Assembly (NCBI GenBank): GCA_030156465.1
Contig: JASGMO010000011.1
Coordinates: 1 to 14,554 of the forward strand
Direction of reading: 5' to 3'
DNA from: Patescibacteria group bacterium
Lineage (GTDB): Bacteria; Patescibacteriota; Minisyncoccia; Minisyncoccales; Minisyncoccaceae
DNA length: 14,554 bases
The stretch's first letter is position 1. Every line of letters begins with the position of its first letter. Shown piece after piece: positions 1 through 7,980 of the stretch. Position numbers and translations under genes: made by a program. Below the pieces are notes generated by a model that was given only the letters and a program-made list of their open reading frames with translations, had not been told where the DNA came from and did no database searches.

Positions 1-1
1 G

Positions 2-703
2 ATGATATACAAGGAAATGGACATAGGAACAGCTAAACCACCTAAAAACACTCATCATATGGTTGATTTAATTAAACCAAATGAAGAATATAATGTCGCG
101 TTATATAAACAAGAAGCTATCAAAGCAATAGACGATATTATAAAAAGAGGAAAACAGCCATTCTTAGTTGGTGGAACAGGTCTTTACATCAAAGCAATTA
201 CTGACAACTTAACTTTTCCTCACATTAAAAGAAATGAAAAACTAAGAAATCAACTAGAAAAGAAAACGGCAGAAGAATTGTTTTTAGAGTACCAAAAAAT
301 TGATAAGGAAGGTGCTAAGATCATTGATAGAAATAATAAGAGACGATTGATTAGGGCAATTGAAGTGACCAAAGCATTAAATGAAAGCTTTTTCAAAGAA
401 AGAAAGGGAGAAGAATTGTATGATTGTATTATTTTAGGAATAAAAACAAATAAAGAAGATCTGGAAAATCAAATAAGGAAAAGAGTTGATAAAATGATTA
501 AAGATGGACTAGAAAAAGAAGCTAGGAAGATATACAAAAAATACGGTGTGTTAAAAACTATTGGATACCAAGAATGGCAAGATTATTTTGAAAATAAAAT
601 AACCCTAGAGGAGGTAAGAAATAAGATTATTACTAACACAATTAAATATTCAAAAAGGCAAATTACTTGGTTTAAAAAAGACAAGAAAATTAAGTGGCTC
701 TAG
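2..703 (+). CDS. miaA: tRNA dimethylallyltransferase MiaA, 5'-truncated by window edge
   Basis: Transfers a dimethylallyl group to N6 of A37 in tRNAs that read UNN codons, the first step toward (ms2)i6A; cytosolic. The visible 233 residues begin in the conserved substrate motif (IYKEMDIGTAKP, fragment residues 2-13), so about 35-40 N-terminal residues with the P-loop (GPTxSGK) lie outside the window and the ATG at base 2 is internal. Seen inside: VGGTGLYIKA at 56-65, RRLIRAIEV at 114-122, IGYQEW at 187-192 and the C-terminal KRQITWFKK at 218-226, all typical of the family. Estimated full length of about 270 residues is a little short for the family (about 300) but the C-terminus is intact. 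It is the only plus-strand gene and converges with the P-ATPase gene, overlapping its 3' end by 14 nt. No terminator hairpin is visible between them. Confidence 0.93.
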   Translation: MIYKEMDIGTAKPPKNTHHMVDLIKPNEEYNVALYKQEAIKAIDDIIKRGKQPFLVGGTGLYIKAITDNLTFPHIKRNEKLRNQLEKKTAEELFLEYQKIDKEGAKIIDRNNKRRLIRAIEVTKALNESFFKERKGEELYDCIILGIKTNKEDLENQIRKRVDKMIKDGLEKEARKIYKKYGVLKTIGYQEWQDYFENKITLEEVRNKIITNTIKYSKRQITWFKKDKKIKWL

Positions 704-3257
704 TAATAAACTTCCTTCCTTCTTCTACTATTATTACAGAGGAAGCTATCAAAATAATGTATCCCCATTCTTGAATGGTTAATGCAGTTGTTCCTAATAT
801 GCTTTGCATAAAAGGATTATAAACTGCGGTAAGTTGTAACAACACAACCACAATTGTTCCAAAAACTAAGAATTTATTTGAAAAAATATCTTTATTAAAT
901 ATTGATTTTGTTTCGCTCCTGCAATTCCAAGCATTAAACCATTGGAATACAGCCAGAACAGTTAAGGATATTGTTAGAGCTCTCGTCATATCAACTAAAT
1001 AGTATTGTTTAAACATTAATAATGTTCCTATTCCCATAACTAAAGATAAAATAACTAGTCTTTGAACCATAACTTTATCAATTAGCCATTTATTTGGTTT
1101 TTGAAATTTTTTGTGCATAAGATTATCTTCTTTGGGATCAAAAATCAATGTAGCATCTAATATTCCATCAGTGACAAAGTTTAACCAAATTATTTGAACT
1201 GCCAAAAGTGGTAATGGCATATTAAGTAGTAAAGCTGTTAAAATTAGAATAACCTCAGCTAATCCTGTTGAGAAAAGATACAAGAGAACTTTTTTAATTG
1301 ATTTATATATCCCCCTTCCCTCTTCTATTGCAGAAACAATTGTTTTAAAATTATCATCTAGTAGTATAATATCAGAAGCTTCTTTTGCTACATCTGTTCC
1401 TTTTTGGCCCATAGAAATTCCCAGATCAGCCGCAACTAAAGATGGCGCATCATTAACTCCATCTCCGGTCATGGCAATTTTCTTATCTTGAGACCTAAAT
1501 AGGTTCACAATTCTTAATTTGTGCTCTGGATTGACTCTAGCAAAAACACTTATTTTATCTATTTCTTTAGCTATTTCACTATCAGACATATTATCAAGTT
1601 CTGGGCCAGTAATAATTTTATCACCTTCAAAATATATCCCTGCTTCTTTAGCAATTGATTTAGCAGTAATCTTATGATCCCCTGTTATCATAATAACTCT
1701 TATTCCAGCATTTTGTGCTTTTAAAACAGAATCTGCAACTTCTAATCTCAGGGCATCCTTCATTCCTAAAAATCCAATGAAAGAAAGTTCTTCAAATTTG
1801 TTACTATCTTTCTGGGCAACAGCGATAACCCTCAATCCTTCGTTTAACATTTTTTCAAAGTTTTTTTGGATCTCCTTTTTATTAATTGCAATGTTCCTTC
1901 CATTTTTATACATTTTGGTACAAATCTCTAAAACTTCTTCAGGGGCACCCATTACAACTAACATTTTCTTTTTATCCATCTCATGAAAGGATGATTTGTA
2001 TTTCTTTTGATAATCAAAACCATTATCTTCTAATTTGGGGTATTGTTTATTTAATTCTTCTTTATGAAAACCAATTTTCTGTCCAAAGACTAAAATTGCT
2101 GCTTCGGTTGGATCGCCTGAAACATGCCAAACATTGTTTTGTTCAGAGAACATAGTTCTTGCTTCAGCGCAAAGAGAGGAAAGTTTTGCTAGATAAACTA
2201 AATCAGGATTATCTACAGGATTAATATATTCATGGTTTAACTTAATGTCACCTTTTGGCTCATACCCTATTCCTTCAACCTCATAGAAATTATTATTAAT
2301 AAAAACTTTATTAACAACTAGTTCGTTTTTTGTTATGGTACCTGTTTTATCAACGGCAATTATATCTGCCTGACCGAGCCCTTCAACCGCTTGAAGTTTT
2401 TTAACTAATGCATTTCTTTTTCCCATCCTTTGAACTCCCATTGCTAATATTAAAGTTATTATAACAGGAAGACCCTCGGGTATTATTGAAACCGACAAAG
2501 AGACAATAGCTAAAAACATTTCTTTTATAGAATGATTATGCCATAAACCAATAATAAATATAGCTAGAGCAAGGAATAGAACAAAACGAATAATTATTTT
2601 TGATAGATATTTTATATTCTTCTTAAGTGGTACCTCAGTATCAATTTCAGAAATTTTCTCTGCTATTTTTCCAATGCTAGTATTTTTTCCTGTTGCAAAA
2701 ACTACCGCTTTTGCATTTCCAGAAATAACCATTGTTCCTTTTAAAATATCATCTTCAATATTCTTATAAACTGGTTTTGATTCTCCAGTCATTACTGCTT
2801 CGTCTACCCTTAGATCATTAGATAATATAATTTTTGCATCGGCTGGAATTTTTTCTCCTTCTTGTAGAATTATTACATCTCCTGGAACAATTTCTTTATC
2901 AGGGATAATTACTTCTCGGCCATTTCTTAATACGGTAGCTTTTGTTTCAACAAAATTTTTAAGAGCAAGAATTGTGTTTCTTGCTTTTCCTTCTTGGAAT
3001 GTTCCAACGACAGCATCTAATATTAATGCGATTGCAATAACAATAGTATCTACCCATTCTCCCATTAAAGAAACAATCACACATGCTCCTAGTAATACAT
3101 ATATTAATGGACTTTTAAATTGATTTATAAAAATAGAAAAGATGTTTTCTGTTTTCTGTTCAGGAAGTTCATTTTTTCCATAATTCTCTATCCTTTTTTT
3201 AACTTCAAAATCATTTAAACCTTTTGGGCTTGTTTGTAGTTCTTTTAAAATATTCAT
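690..3257 (-). CDS. P2-type (Ca2+-transporting-like) P-type ATPase
   Basis: Membrane cation pump of 855 residues, full length. Order: N-terminal cation-ATPase domain (about 5-40), TM1-2 (about 50-88), actuator domain with TGES at 157-160, TM3-4 with PEGLP at 260-264, phosphorylation loop DKTGT with Asp303, N domain with GDPTE at 381-385, hinge TGDGVND at 597-603, then TM5-10. Cation residues seen: Glu261 (TM4), Glu668 (TM5), Asn693, Thr696 and Asp697 (TM6). Aligned by eye to SERCA, these keep site II (E309, N796, D800), while site I has Gly665 for N768 and Gln772 for E908. This suggests one Ca2+ per cycle, as in plasma-membrane Ca2+ pumps; the substrate is inference and Mn2+ is possible. The nucleotide-site KGA lysine is Met436. 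Last gene of the secE run; its ATG overlaps the mscS stop (ATGA), suggesting translational coupling. No Shine-Dalgarno. Confidence 0.93.
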   Translation of the reverse strand: MNILKELQTSPKGLNDFEVKKRIENYGKNELPEQKTENIFSIFINQFKSPLIYVLLGACVIVSLMGEWVDTIVIAIALILDAVVGTFQEGKARNTILALKNFVETKATVLRNGREVIIPDKEIVPGDVIILQEGEKIPADAKIILSNDLRVDEAVMTGESKPVYKNIEDDILKGTMVISGNAKAVVFATGKNTSIGKIAEKISEIDTEVPLKKNIKYLSKIIIRFVLFLALAIFIIGLWHNHSIKEMFLAIVSLSVSIIPEGLPVIITLILAMGVQRMGKRNALVKKLQAVEGLGQADIIAVDKTGTITKNELVVNKVFINNNFYEVEGIGYEPKGDIKLNHEYINPVDNPDLVYLAKLSSLCAEARTMFSEQNNVWHVSGDPTEAAILVFGQKIGFHKEELNKQYPKLEDNGFDYQKKYKSSFHEMDKKKMLVVMGAPEEVLEICTKMYKNGRNIAINKKEIQKNFEKMLNEGLRVIAVAQKDSNKFEELSFIGFLGMKDALRLEVADSVLKAQNAGIRVIMITGDHKITAKSIAKEAGIYFEGDKIITGPELDNMSDSEIAKEIDKISVFARVNPEHKLRIVNLFRSQDKKIAMTGDGVNDAPSLVAADLGISMGQKGTDVAKEASDIILLDDNFKTIVSAIEEGRGIYKSIKKVLLYLFSTGLAEVILILTALLLNMPLPLLAVQIIWLNFVTDGILDATLIFDPKEDNLMHKKFQKPNKWLIDKVMVQRLVILSLVMGIGTLLMFKQYYLVDMTRALTISLTVLAVFQWFNAWNCRSETKSIFNKDIFSNKFLVFGTIVVVLLQLTAVYNPFMQSILGTTALTIQEWGYIILIASSVIIVEEGRKFITRAT

Positions 3258-4288
3258 TTTGAATAAATTGTTTGAGTTGGGAAGGCAAATTCTATTTCTT
3301 CTTTTTTAAAAGCCTCTACCATCTTTAAATTAATTTCTTGTCGAATGTTCATATAATCTTCATAGTCAGAACTTTCTACATAGAAGGATACTTCAAAATT
3401 CAATGAGAAATCTCCAAATTCTTTAAAGTGTATCCTATCTTCTCTAGCCATTTCTATTTCTTTGATTATATTTTCAATAATTTTTGGTATTTTTCTTAAT
3501 TTTTTTGCTGAGGTGTCATAGGTTACTCCAAAAGAGAAAACGACTCTTCTTTCCTTCATTCTTTTAAAGTTTTTAATCACAGAAGAAGTAAGATCTTTGT
3601 TTGAGACAACTATTTCTTCTCCAGATAAAGATTTTAAACGAGTAGTTTTTATTCCAATCTTTTCAACAGTTCCTGACTGATCGTTAAAAGTTACAAAATC
3701 ACCAACGACAAAAGGTTTATCAAAGTAAATTGCGAAAGAGCTGAATAGATCGGATAATATATTTTGCAAAGCAAAAGCAATAGCAACACCACCAATACCC
3801 AATCCAGCAATAAATGAAGTAATGTTAATGTTTAGATTAGATAAAATGAACAATATCGCAATTACCCATAGAGCAAACTTAGCGGCCTTGGTTAATAAAT
3901 CAACAGCTGATTTTTCGCCTGGATCATTTGTGTCCATCACCTTTCCTGCAAAATAATTAATAAGCAATTGAACAGCAACCATTGCTTGAGTAACGATCCA
4001 AATTAATAAAATTGTGTCTAGTGTTTTGTCTAGGAACAATGGCAGTTCTAGCAACTTTGTTGATATATAAAAAGAAAAATAGATATAAAAAGATGGTTTA
4101 ATTGAATTAACAATATCTATTAAAATATCATCAAAATTAATGTTTGTTTTATTTGCAAGGTGTGAGAGCTTCTTAAGAATTATTGTACTAAAAAATTTAA
4201 AACCAAGAAAAAGGATTATAAGTAGTCCTAAAGATTTAAGATATAGTAATAATTCGTTGTTAAAAATTGTATAAGTTAAGTCAATCAT
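3254..4288 (-). CDS. MscS-family small-conductance mechanosensitive channel
   Basis: Predicted to release solutes under hypo-osmotic stress. The 344 residues contain about five hydrophobic helices (roughly 13-38, 64-85, 90-114, 134-153 and the pore helix 158-184). The pore helix has the Gly/Ala-rich pattern typical of MscS TM3 (AGLGIGGVAIAFALQNILSD, 161-180). It is followed by the beta domain (VGDFVTF at 195-201, GTVEKIGIKTTRLKS at 206-220, GEEIVVSNKDL at 223-233) and an alpha/beta C-terminal domain ending in FAFPTQTIY (334-342), the usual MscS finish. MscS of E. coli is 286 residues; here there are extra N-terminal helices, as in many YnaI/YbdG-like members. The start ATG overlaps the gatB stop by 4 nt and its own stop overlaps the ATPase start by 4 nt, so it sits in the middle of a coupled chain. 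No Shine-Dalgarno. Confidence 0.93.
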   Translation of the reverse strand: MIDLTYTIFNNELLLYLKSLGLLIILFLGFKFFSTIILKKLSHLANKTNINFDDILIDIVNSIKPSFYIYFSFYISTKLLELPLFLDKTLDTILLIWIVTQAMVAVQLLINYFAGKVMDTNDPGEKSAVDLLTKAAKFALWVIAILFILSNLNINITSFIAGLGIGGVAIAFALQNILSDLFSSFAIYFDKPFVVGDFVTFNDQSGTVEKIGIKTTRLKSLSGEEIVVSNKDLTSSVIKNFKRMKERRVVFSFGVTYDTSAKKLRKIPKIIENIIKEIEMAREDRIHFKEFGDFSLNFEVSFYVESSDYEDYMNIRQEINLKMVEAFKKEEIEFAFPTQTIYSK

Positions 4289-5736
4289 ATTAATTTTTTA
4301 ATTATTTCTTCTACTTTTTGAGGCGTGATTTTTCCTTTTGATTTTGCCATTACTTGACCAACAAGGAACATAAAACTATTTGTTTTTCCTGCCTTATAAT
4401 CTTCTACGGCTTTTGTATTATTATCAAGCACCTCTTTAACGATACTTTCAATCTCTGAATCATTAGTAATTTGAGATAACCCTTTTTCCTCTAATATATT
4501 AGATGGGTCACCCTTAGTTTTGTACATTTCCAATAAAATTACTTTGGCAATATTGCTTGATATTTCTCCATTTTCAAGCATTGAAATTAGTTCGGCAAAA
4601 TTCTCGGGTGTAATTTTATCTTCTATTGATTCAAAGTCAGGATCATTTTTAATTATTGATTGTAAATCAGTAATAATATAATTTGAGCAGACCCTAATAG
4701 ATTCCTTTTCGCATCCCTTGTCTTTTTTCCAACAATCAAGCTCGGAAACAACTTTTTCAAAATAATTAGCTAGGGATGGTTCATTGATATAGAATTCTAC
4801 ACTTTTATCATCTAAACTATATTCATCTTTAAATCTTTTCCTTTTTTGTTCGGGAAGCTCAACCAATCTTTTTTTAATTATTTCTATTTCTTCATCAGCT
4901 ATATTTAGCGGTGGCAAGTCGGGATCGGGAAAATACCTATACTCAAAAGAATCTTCTTTACTTCTTTGGTCCATCGTAACTTGTCTATCGTCGTACCAGC
5001 CCCTTGTTTCTTGTTTAACCTTTTCTCCCTTTTCAATTATTTCTTTTTGCCTTTTTGTTTCGTACTCAATTGATTTTTCAACTGCCTTAAATGAATTTAG
5101 ATTTTTAACTTCCACCTTTGTTCCCAATTCGTCTGTTTCGCTTAATGATATGTTAACCTCACATCTCATTTGTCCTTTCTCCATATTAGCTCCAGAAATA
5201 TCATTATATTTCAAAATTAATTGTAGTTCTTGGGCAAACTTTTTTGCTTCCTCTGCTGAATTGATGTCTGCTTCTGTTACTAATTCCATTAATGGGACAC
5301 TAGAACGATTAAAATCAACTAGAGTGGAAGATCCTTCATGAATTAATCTAGCAGTATCTTCTTCCATATGAATTCTATTAACTCTTATCCTTTTAACTGT
5401 TCCGTCATCTAAGTGAATGTCTAAATGTCCATTTTTACATATTGGAAAATCAAATTGAGTTATTTGATAGCCTTTTGGTAAGTCAGGATAAAAATAGCTT
5501 TTTCTATCAAATCTTGAATAATTATTAATTTCACAATTCAAGGCAATTCCAGCTAGAATTATTTTTTCTATTGCCTCTTTATTAATAGTTGGCAGTGCTC
5601 CAGGATGACCCAAACAAATTGGACAAGTATTTTTATTTGGTTCTTTTTCTTCAGGGTCATTTTTGCAAGAACAAAACATTTTTGAATTTGTCTTTGCTTC
5701 TATGTGTATTTCTAATCCAATTGTTGGCTTTAACAT
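4285..5736 (-). CDS. gatB: Aspartyl/glutamyl-tRNA amidotransferase subunit B
   Basis: Kinase/transamidase subunit of GatCAB, which turns Glu-tRNA(Gln) into Gln-tRNA(Gln) and/or Asp-tRNA(Asn) into Asn-tRNA(Asn). The 483 residues match the usual length. Seen: GLEIHIE at 7-13; zinc-type cysteines C22, C24, C38, C41 (FCSC and CPICLGHPGALP); YFYPDLPKGYQITQ at 81-94; and a C-terminal YqeY-like tail ending GQVMAKSKGKITPQKVEEIIK, which binds the tRNA elbow in known GatB structures. gatA and gatC are not in the window, so they lie elsewhere if present. The gene starts 2 nt after the deoC stop codon begins its flank (one intervening base) and its TGA overlaps the mscS ATG. Presence of GatB suggests the organism lacks GlnRS and/or AsnRS, which is inference. 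Confidence 0.97.
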   Translation of the reverse strand: MLKPTIGLEIHIEAKTNSKMFCSCKNDPEEKEPNKNTCPICLGHPGALPTINKEAIEKIILAGIALNCEINNYSRFDRKSYFYPDLPKGYQITQFDFPICKNGHLDIHLDDGTVKRIRVNRIHMEEDTARLIHEGSSTLVDFNRSSVPLMELVTEADINSAEEAKKFAQELQLILKYNDISGANMEKGQMRCEVNISLSETDELGTKVEVKNLNSFKAVEKSIEYETKRQKEIIEKGEKVKQETRGWYDDRQVTMDQRSKEDSFEYRYFPDPDLPPLNIADEEIEIIKKRLVELPEQKRKRFKDEYSLDDKSVEFYINEPSLANYFEKVVSELDCWKKDKGCEKESIRVCSNYIITDLQSIIKNDPDFESIEDKITPENFAELISMLENGEISSNIAKVILLEMYKTKGDPSNILEEKGLSQITNDSEIESIVKEVLDNNTKAVEDYKAGKTNSFMFLVGQVMAKSKGKITPQKVEEIIKKLI

Positions 5737-5737
5737 A

Positions 5738-6385
5738 TTATTTATTTTTCATTATTGAAACTCCACTAGATGATCCTATTATATCAGCCCCAAATTTAAT
5801 CATTAACTTAACATCTTTTATTGTCTTTACCTTTCCTGATGCTTTTATTAAAAGTCCAGGAGCATTTTTTCTCATAATCTCTAAATGGTGACCCTTTTCT
5901 TTTAATTCTCTATTTTCTAATGGATCTTTTTCTGTTGCTGTTTTAACGCAAATTGCCCCAGCTTTTTTAACTATTTGTGAGGCCTTAGCAATATCGTCAT
6001 CAGTTAAAAATCCACTTCCGATAATAACTTTTGTGTCTTGTAATTTACAGATTGCTTTTAGGTCTTTTTCAATTTTAGTCCACCTATCATGAATTGCATC
6101 AGGGATATTCATTACAATATCTAGCTCATCTGCCCCGTCATTAACTGCTTTTTTAGACATCTTTAACCTTTCCAAGTGGCTACTATCACCAATAGGATCA
6201 TCAAGTAAAACAACTGTTTTAATTGCAGTTCCCATTAATTGATTGCTGACTAGCTTAACCCATTTTGGTCTTATGCAAACTCCTCTAAATTGATATTTTT
6301 TAGCTTCATCGCAAGTTTTAATTATATCTTCCTTTTTAGCGTCTTTTTTAATGTTTGTATGATCAATGTATTCGTTTATTTTCAT
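5738..6385 (-). CDS. deoC: DeoC-family aldolase (deoxyribose-phosphate aldolase-like), divergent
   Basis: Class I aldolase, TIM barrel, 215 residues (family about 215-260). DERA cleaves 2-deoxyribose-5-phosphate to acetaldehyde and glyceraldehyde-3-phosphate. Conserved: YIDHTNIK at 6-13, ELDIVMN at 87-93 with Asp89 (E. coli D102), CVKTA at 146-150 with Lys148 as the Schiff-base lysine (E. coli K167), and Lys181 in IKASG (E. coli K201). Divergent: the usual VVGFPLG segment reads VVLLDDPIG, the phosphate-loop TSTG reads TATE, the KxxGG element reads KASGK, and the usual ETG after the VII strand reads GSG. Catalysis looks intact, but binding of the phosphate end may differ, so the exact substrate is uncertain. 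It shares a coupled run with tmk and dcd, which fits deoxynucleotide salvage. Its ATG overlaps the tmk TGA (ATGA). No Shine-Dalgarno. Confidence 0.88.
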   Translation of the reverse strand: MKINEYIDHTNIKKDAKKEDIIKTCDEAKKYQFRGVCIRPKWVKLVSNQLMGTAIKTVVLLDDPIGDSSHLERLKMSKKAVNDGADELDIVMNIPDAIHDRWTKIEKDLKAICKLQDTKVIIGSGFLTDDDIAKASQIVKKAGAICVKTATEKDPLENRELKEKGHHLEIMRKNAPGLLIKASGKVKTIKDVKLMIKFGADIIGSSSGVSIMKNK

Positions 6386-6987
6386 ATTTTTTTATTTACT
6401 ATATTAATAATATCTTTTGTTACTTCTTCTATTGGTCTTTCTCCATCAACTACTTCCCAATTATATTTGTTTGCTGTTTCTTCAAAATTATAAAACAAGG
6501 TTTTTAAAAATTCTTTATCACTTTCGTGCCTATCTAAATCTTTTTGTAATGACTTTCTTTCAAATGAAGTTTCTGGAGATATTTTGATATACATAACTAT
6601 ATCTGGCTTCACCAACTTAAACATTTGAGACAATGTTTCCAATTTAGATATGGGCATTCCTTTAATTTTCTGATAAACAATCGTTGATGTAAAATATCTG
6701 TCAGATAAAATTATTTTACCATTTTTCAAATTATTTTCCAAGTATTCTTTGTCTTTGATAAAATCAGCGAAATATAATAAAGTTTGGGCCTCAACATTAA
6801 AATCATACTCCTTGCTGTGGAGCCAATTGCCTATCAAGTCGCCTATCGGTTTTCCATATTCAGGGTATTTTTTTAAAACAACATCATGTCCTTTTTGAGA
6901 TAAAAAATCAGACAAAAGTTTTGTCTGAGTGCCTTTACCACAGCCATCAATTCCCTCTATGACTATAAATTTTCCTTTGTTAATCAT
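6382..6987 (-). CDS. tmk: Thymidylate kinase
   Basis: Phosphorylates dTMP to dTDP with ATP; cytosolic and essential for dTTP supply. The 201 residues are a normal length. The P-loop GIDGCGKGTQ is at 12-21; the residue after Lys18 is Gly19 rather than the usual Ser/Thr, followed by Thr20, so the loop reads like that of adenylate kinases. DRY at 96-98 is the thymidylate-kinase DR(Y/W/F) motif, and DRHE at 152-155 lies in the LID region. Yeast-type versus E. coli-type position of the catalytic arginine cannot be settled by eye. Start and stop both form 4-nt ATGA overlaps, with dcd upstream and deoC downstream, so translation is probably coupled across dcd-tmk-deoC. No Shine-Dalgarno precedes the ATG. 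Confidence 0.95.
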   Translation of the reverse strand: MINKGKFIVIEGIDGCGKGTQTKLLSDFLSQKGHDVVLKKYPEYGKPIGDLIGNWLHSKEYDFNVEAQTLLYFADFIKDKEYLENNLKNGKIILSDRYFTSTIVYQKIKGMPISKLETLSQMFKLVKPDIVMYIKISPETSFERKSLQKDLDRHESDKEFLKTLFYNFEETANKYNWEVVDGERPIEEVTKDIINIVNKKI

Positions 6988-7550
6988 TCTTTTTCTAATT
7001 TACTTTCTTGTGGATGCTTAGCGTCAACATATTTAGCATTTTTCTTTTTGTAATAGGGGTTGGTTGTTGGAGATGTTAATGTTTCAAAAACTAATTGGCA
7101 AATTCTTGTTTTGGGATAAAGTAGAACCGGAATCATTCCAATATTTTCCATTTCCAAAACAATTTTACCCTTGAATCCTGGATCAATGTGTCCAGCTGTT
7201 GAGTGTATTACAATTCCTAATCTTCCTAAAGATGATCTTCCATCAATCCTAGCAGCAATATCATCTGGTAGAAAAATTTCTTCCATAGTTACGCCTAAAA
7301 CAAATTCTCCTGGATGAAAAACAAAGGGCTCATTGTTTTCCACCTTAATTGTTCTTGTCATACCGTTAAATGTTTCAGGATCTCTAGTGTCAATAACTGC
7401 TTTTTTTGTATGCTCAAAAACAGCGAATTCGTCGCCTAATCTTAAATCAAGAGAAGCTGAACCAAGTTGCTCTTCTAAGTTGGGTGCTGGATTTATCTGA
7501 ATTTTGTTTTCGTCTATTAATTTTTGGATATCTTGATTAGATAAAACCAT
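6984..7550 (-). CDS. dcd: dCTP deaminase, possibly bifunctional dCTP deaminase/dUTPase
   Basis: Deaminates dCTP to dUTP, or to dUMP in bifunctional members, feeding thymidylate synthesis. The 188 residues fit the family. Seen: SASLDLRLG at 31-39, GRSSLGRLGI at 104-113 (Arg110), HSTAGHIDPGFKGKIVLE at 116-133 with catalytic Glu133, and PYYKKKNAKY at 165-174. The TAG sequence in the HSTAGHIDPG motif resembles the bifunctional enzymes of Mycobacterium and Methanocaldococcus; E. coli Dcd has TAH at this place. Bifunctionality is therefore suggested, not proven. The start lies 2 nt after the rplK stop and the stop overlaps the tmk ATG. Its neighbourhood with tmk and deoC is functionally coherent. 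No Shine-Dalgarno precedes the ATG. Confidence 0.95.
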   Translation of the reverse strand: MVLSNQDIQKLIDENKIQINPAPNLEEQLGSASLDLRLGDEFAVFEHTKKAVIDTRDPETFNGMTRTIKVENNEPFVFHPGEFVLGVTMEEIFLPDDIAARIDGRSSLGRLGIVIHSTAGHIDPGFKGKIVLEMENIGMIPVLLYPKTRICQLVFETLTSPTTNPYYKKKNAKYVDAKHPQESKLEKE

Positions 7551-7552
7551 AA

Positions 7553-7978
7553 TTAATCAATAACTTCTATTCCCAATGATCTTGAAGTCCCCTCAAGTGT
7601 TCTTAATGCTTGACCCTCATCTTTTGTATTTAGGTCTGGCATTTTTTGTTTTAGAACCTCTTTTAATTGATCTCTAGTTATTTTACCAACCTTCTTTGTG
7701 TTTGGCTTTCCAGATCCTTTTTCAATTCCAATAGTCGCTTTAATTAGCTCTGCTGCTGGAGGTTCTTTCGTAACCATACTAAAACTTCTGTCTTCGTAAA
7801 CAGTAATTTCTACTGGGATTTTGAAATTACCTTTATCTTTGGTAAGGTCATTGAATTTTTGACAAACTTCGGCAATATTTAGTCCGTGAGGAGCAAGCGC
7901 TGGACCAACTGGAGGTGCAGGAGTTGCTTTTCCTGCTTTAATCTGTAATTTTATAATAGCTTTAACTTTTTTTGCCAT
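7553..7978 (-). CDS. rplK: 50S ribosomal protein uL11
   Basis: Binds the GTPase-associated region of 23S rRNA and takes part in factor binding and stringent-response signalling. The 141 residues match the family length. The N-terminal domain has the proline helix (TPAPPVGPAL, 19-28) and NIAEVCQKFN at 34-43; the C-terminal RNA-binding domain includes GSGKPNTKKVGKI at 93-105 and GTSRSLGIEV at 130-139. At 29-30 the usual Gly-Gln of the L(G)(Q)xG(V)NI motif is Ala-Pro (LAPHGLNI), close to the thiopeptide-binding site. It follows nusG with a 2-nt gap, the classic secE-nusG-rplK order, but rplA does not follow: dcd does. No autoregulatory L1 site can be recognised. No Shine-Dalgarno. Confidence 0.97.
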   Translation of the reverse strand: MAKKVKAIIKLQIKAGKATPAPPVGPALAPHGLNIAEVCQKFNDLTKDKGNFKIPVEITVYEDRSFSMVTKEPPAAELIKATIGIEKGSGKPNTKKVGKITRDQLKEVLKQKMPDLNTKDEGQALRTLEGTSRSLGIEVID

Positions 7979-7980
7979 AA

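Noticed and set aside
1777..2155. Plus-strand open frames inside the P-ATPase gene
   Set aside because: They are antisense shadows of a gene with full family motifs; no recognisable protein features.
5150..6493. Plus-strand open frames across gatB, deoC and tmk
   Set aside because: Hydrophobic low-complexity translations of the reverse of AT-rich genes; no motif or start signal.
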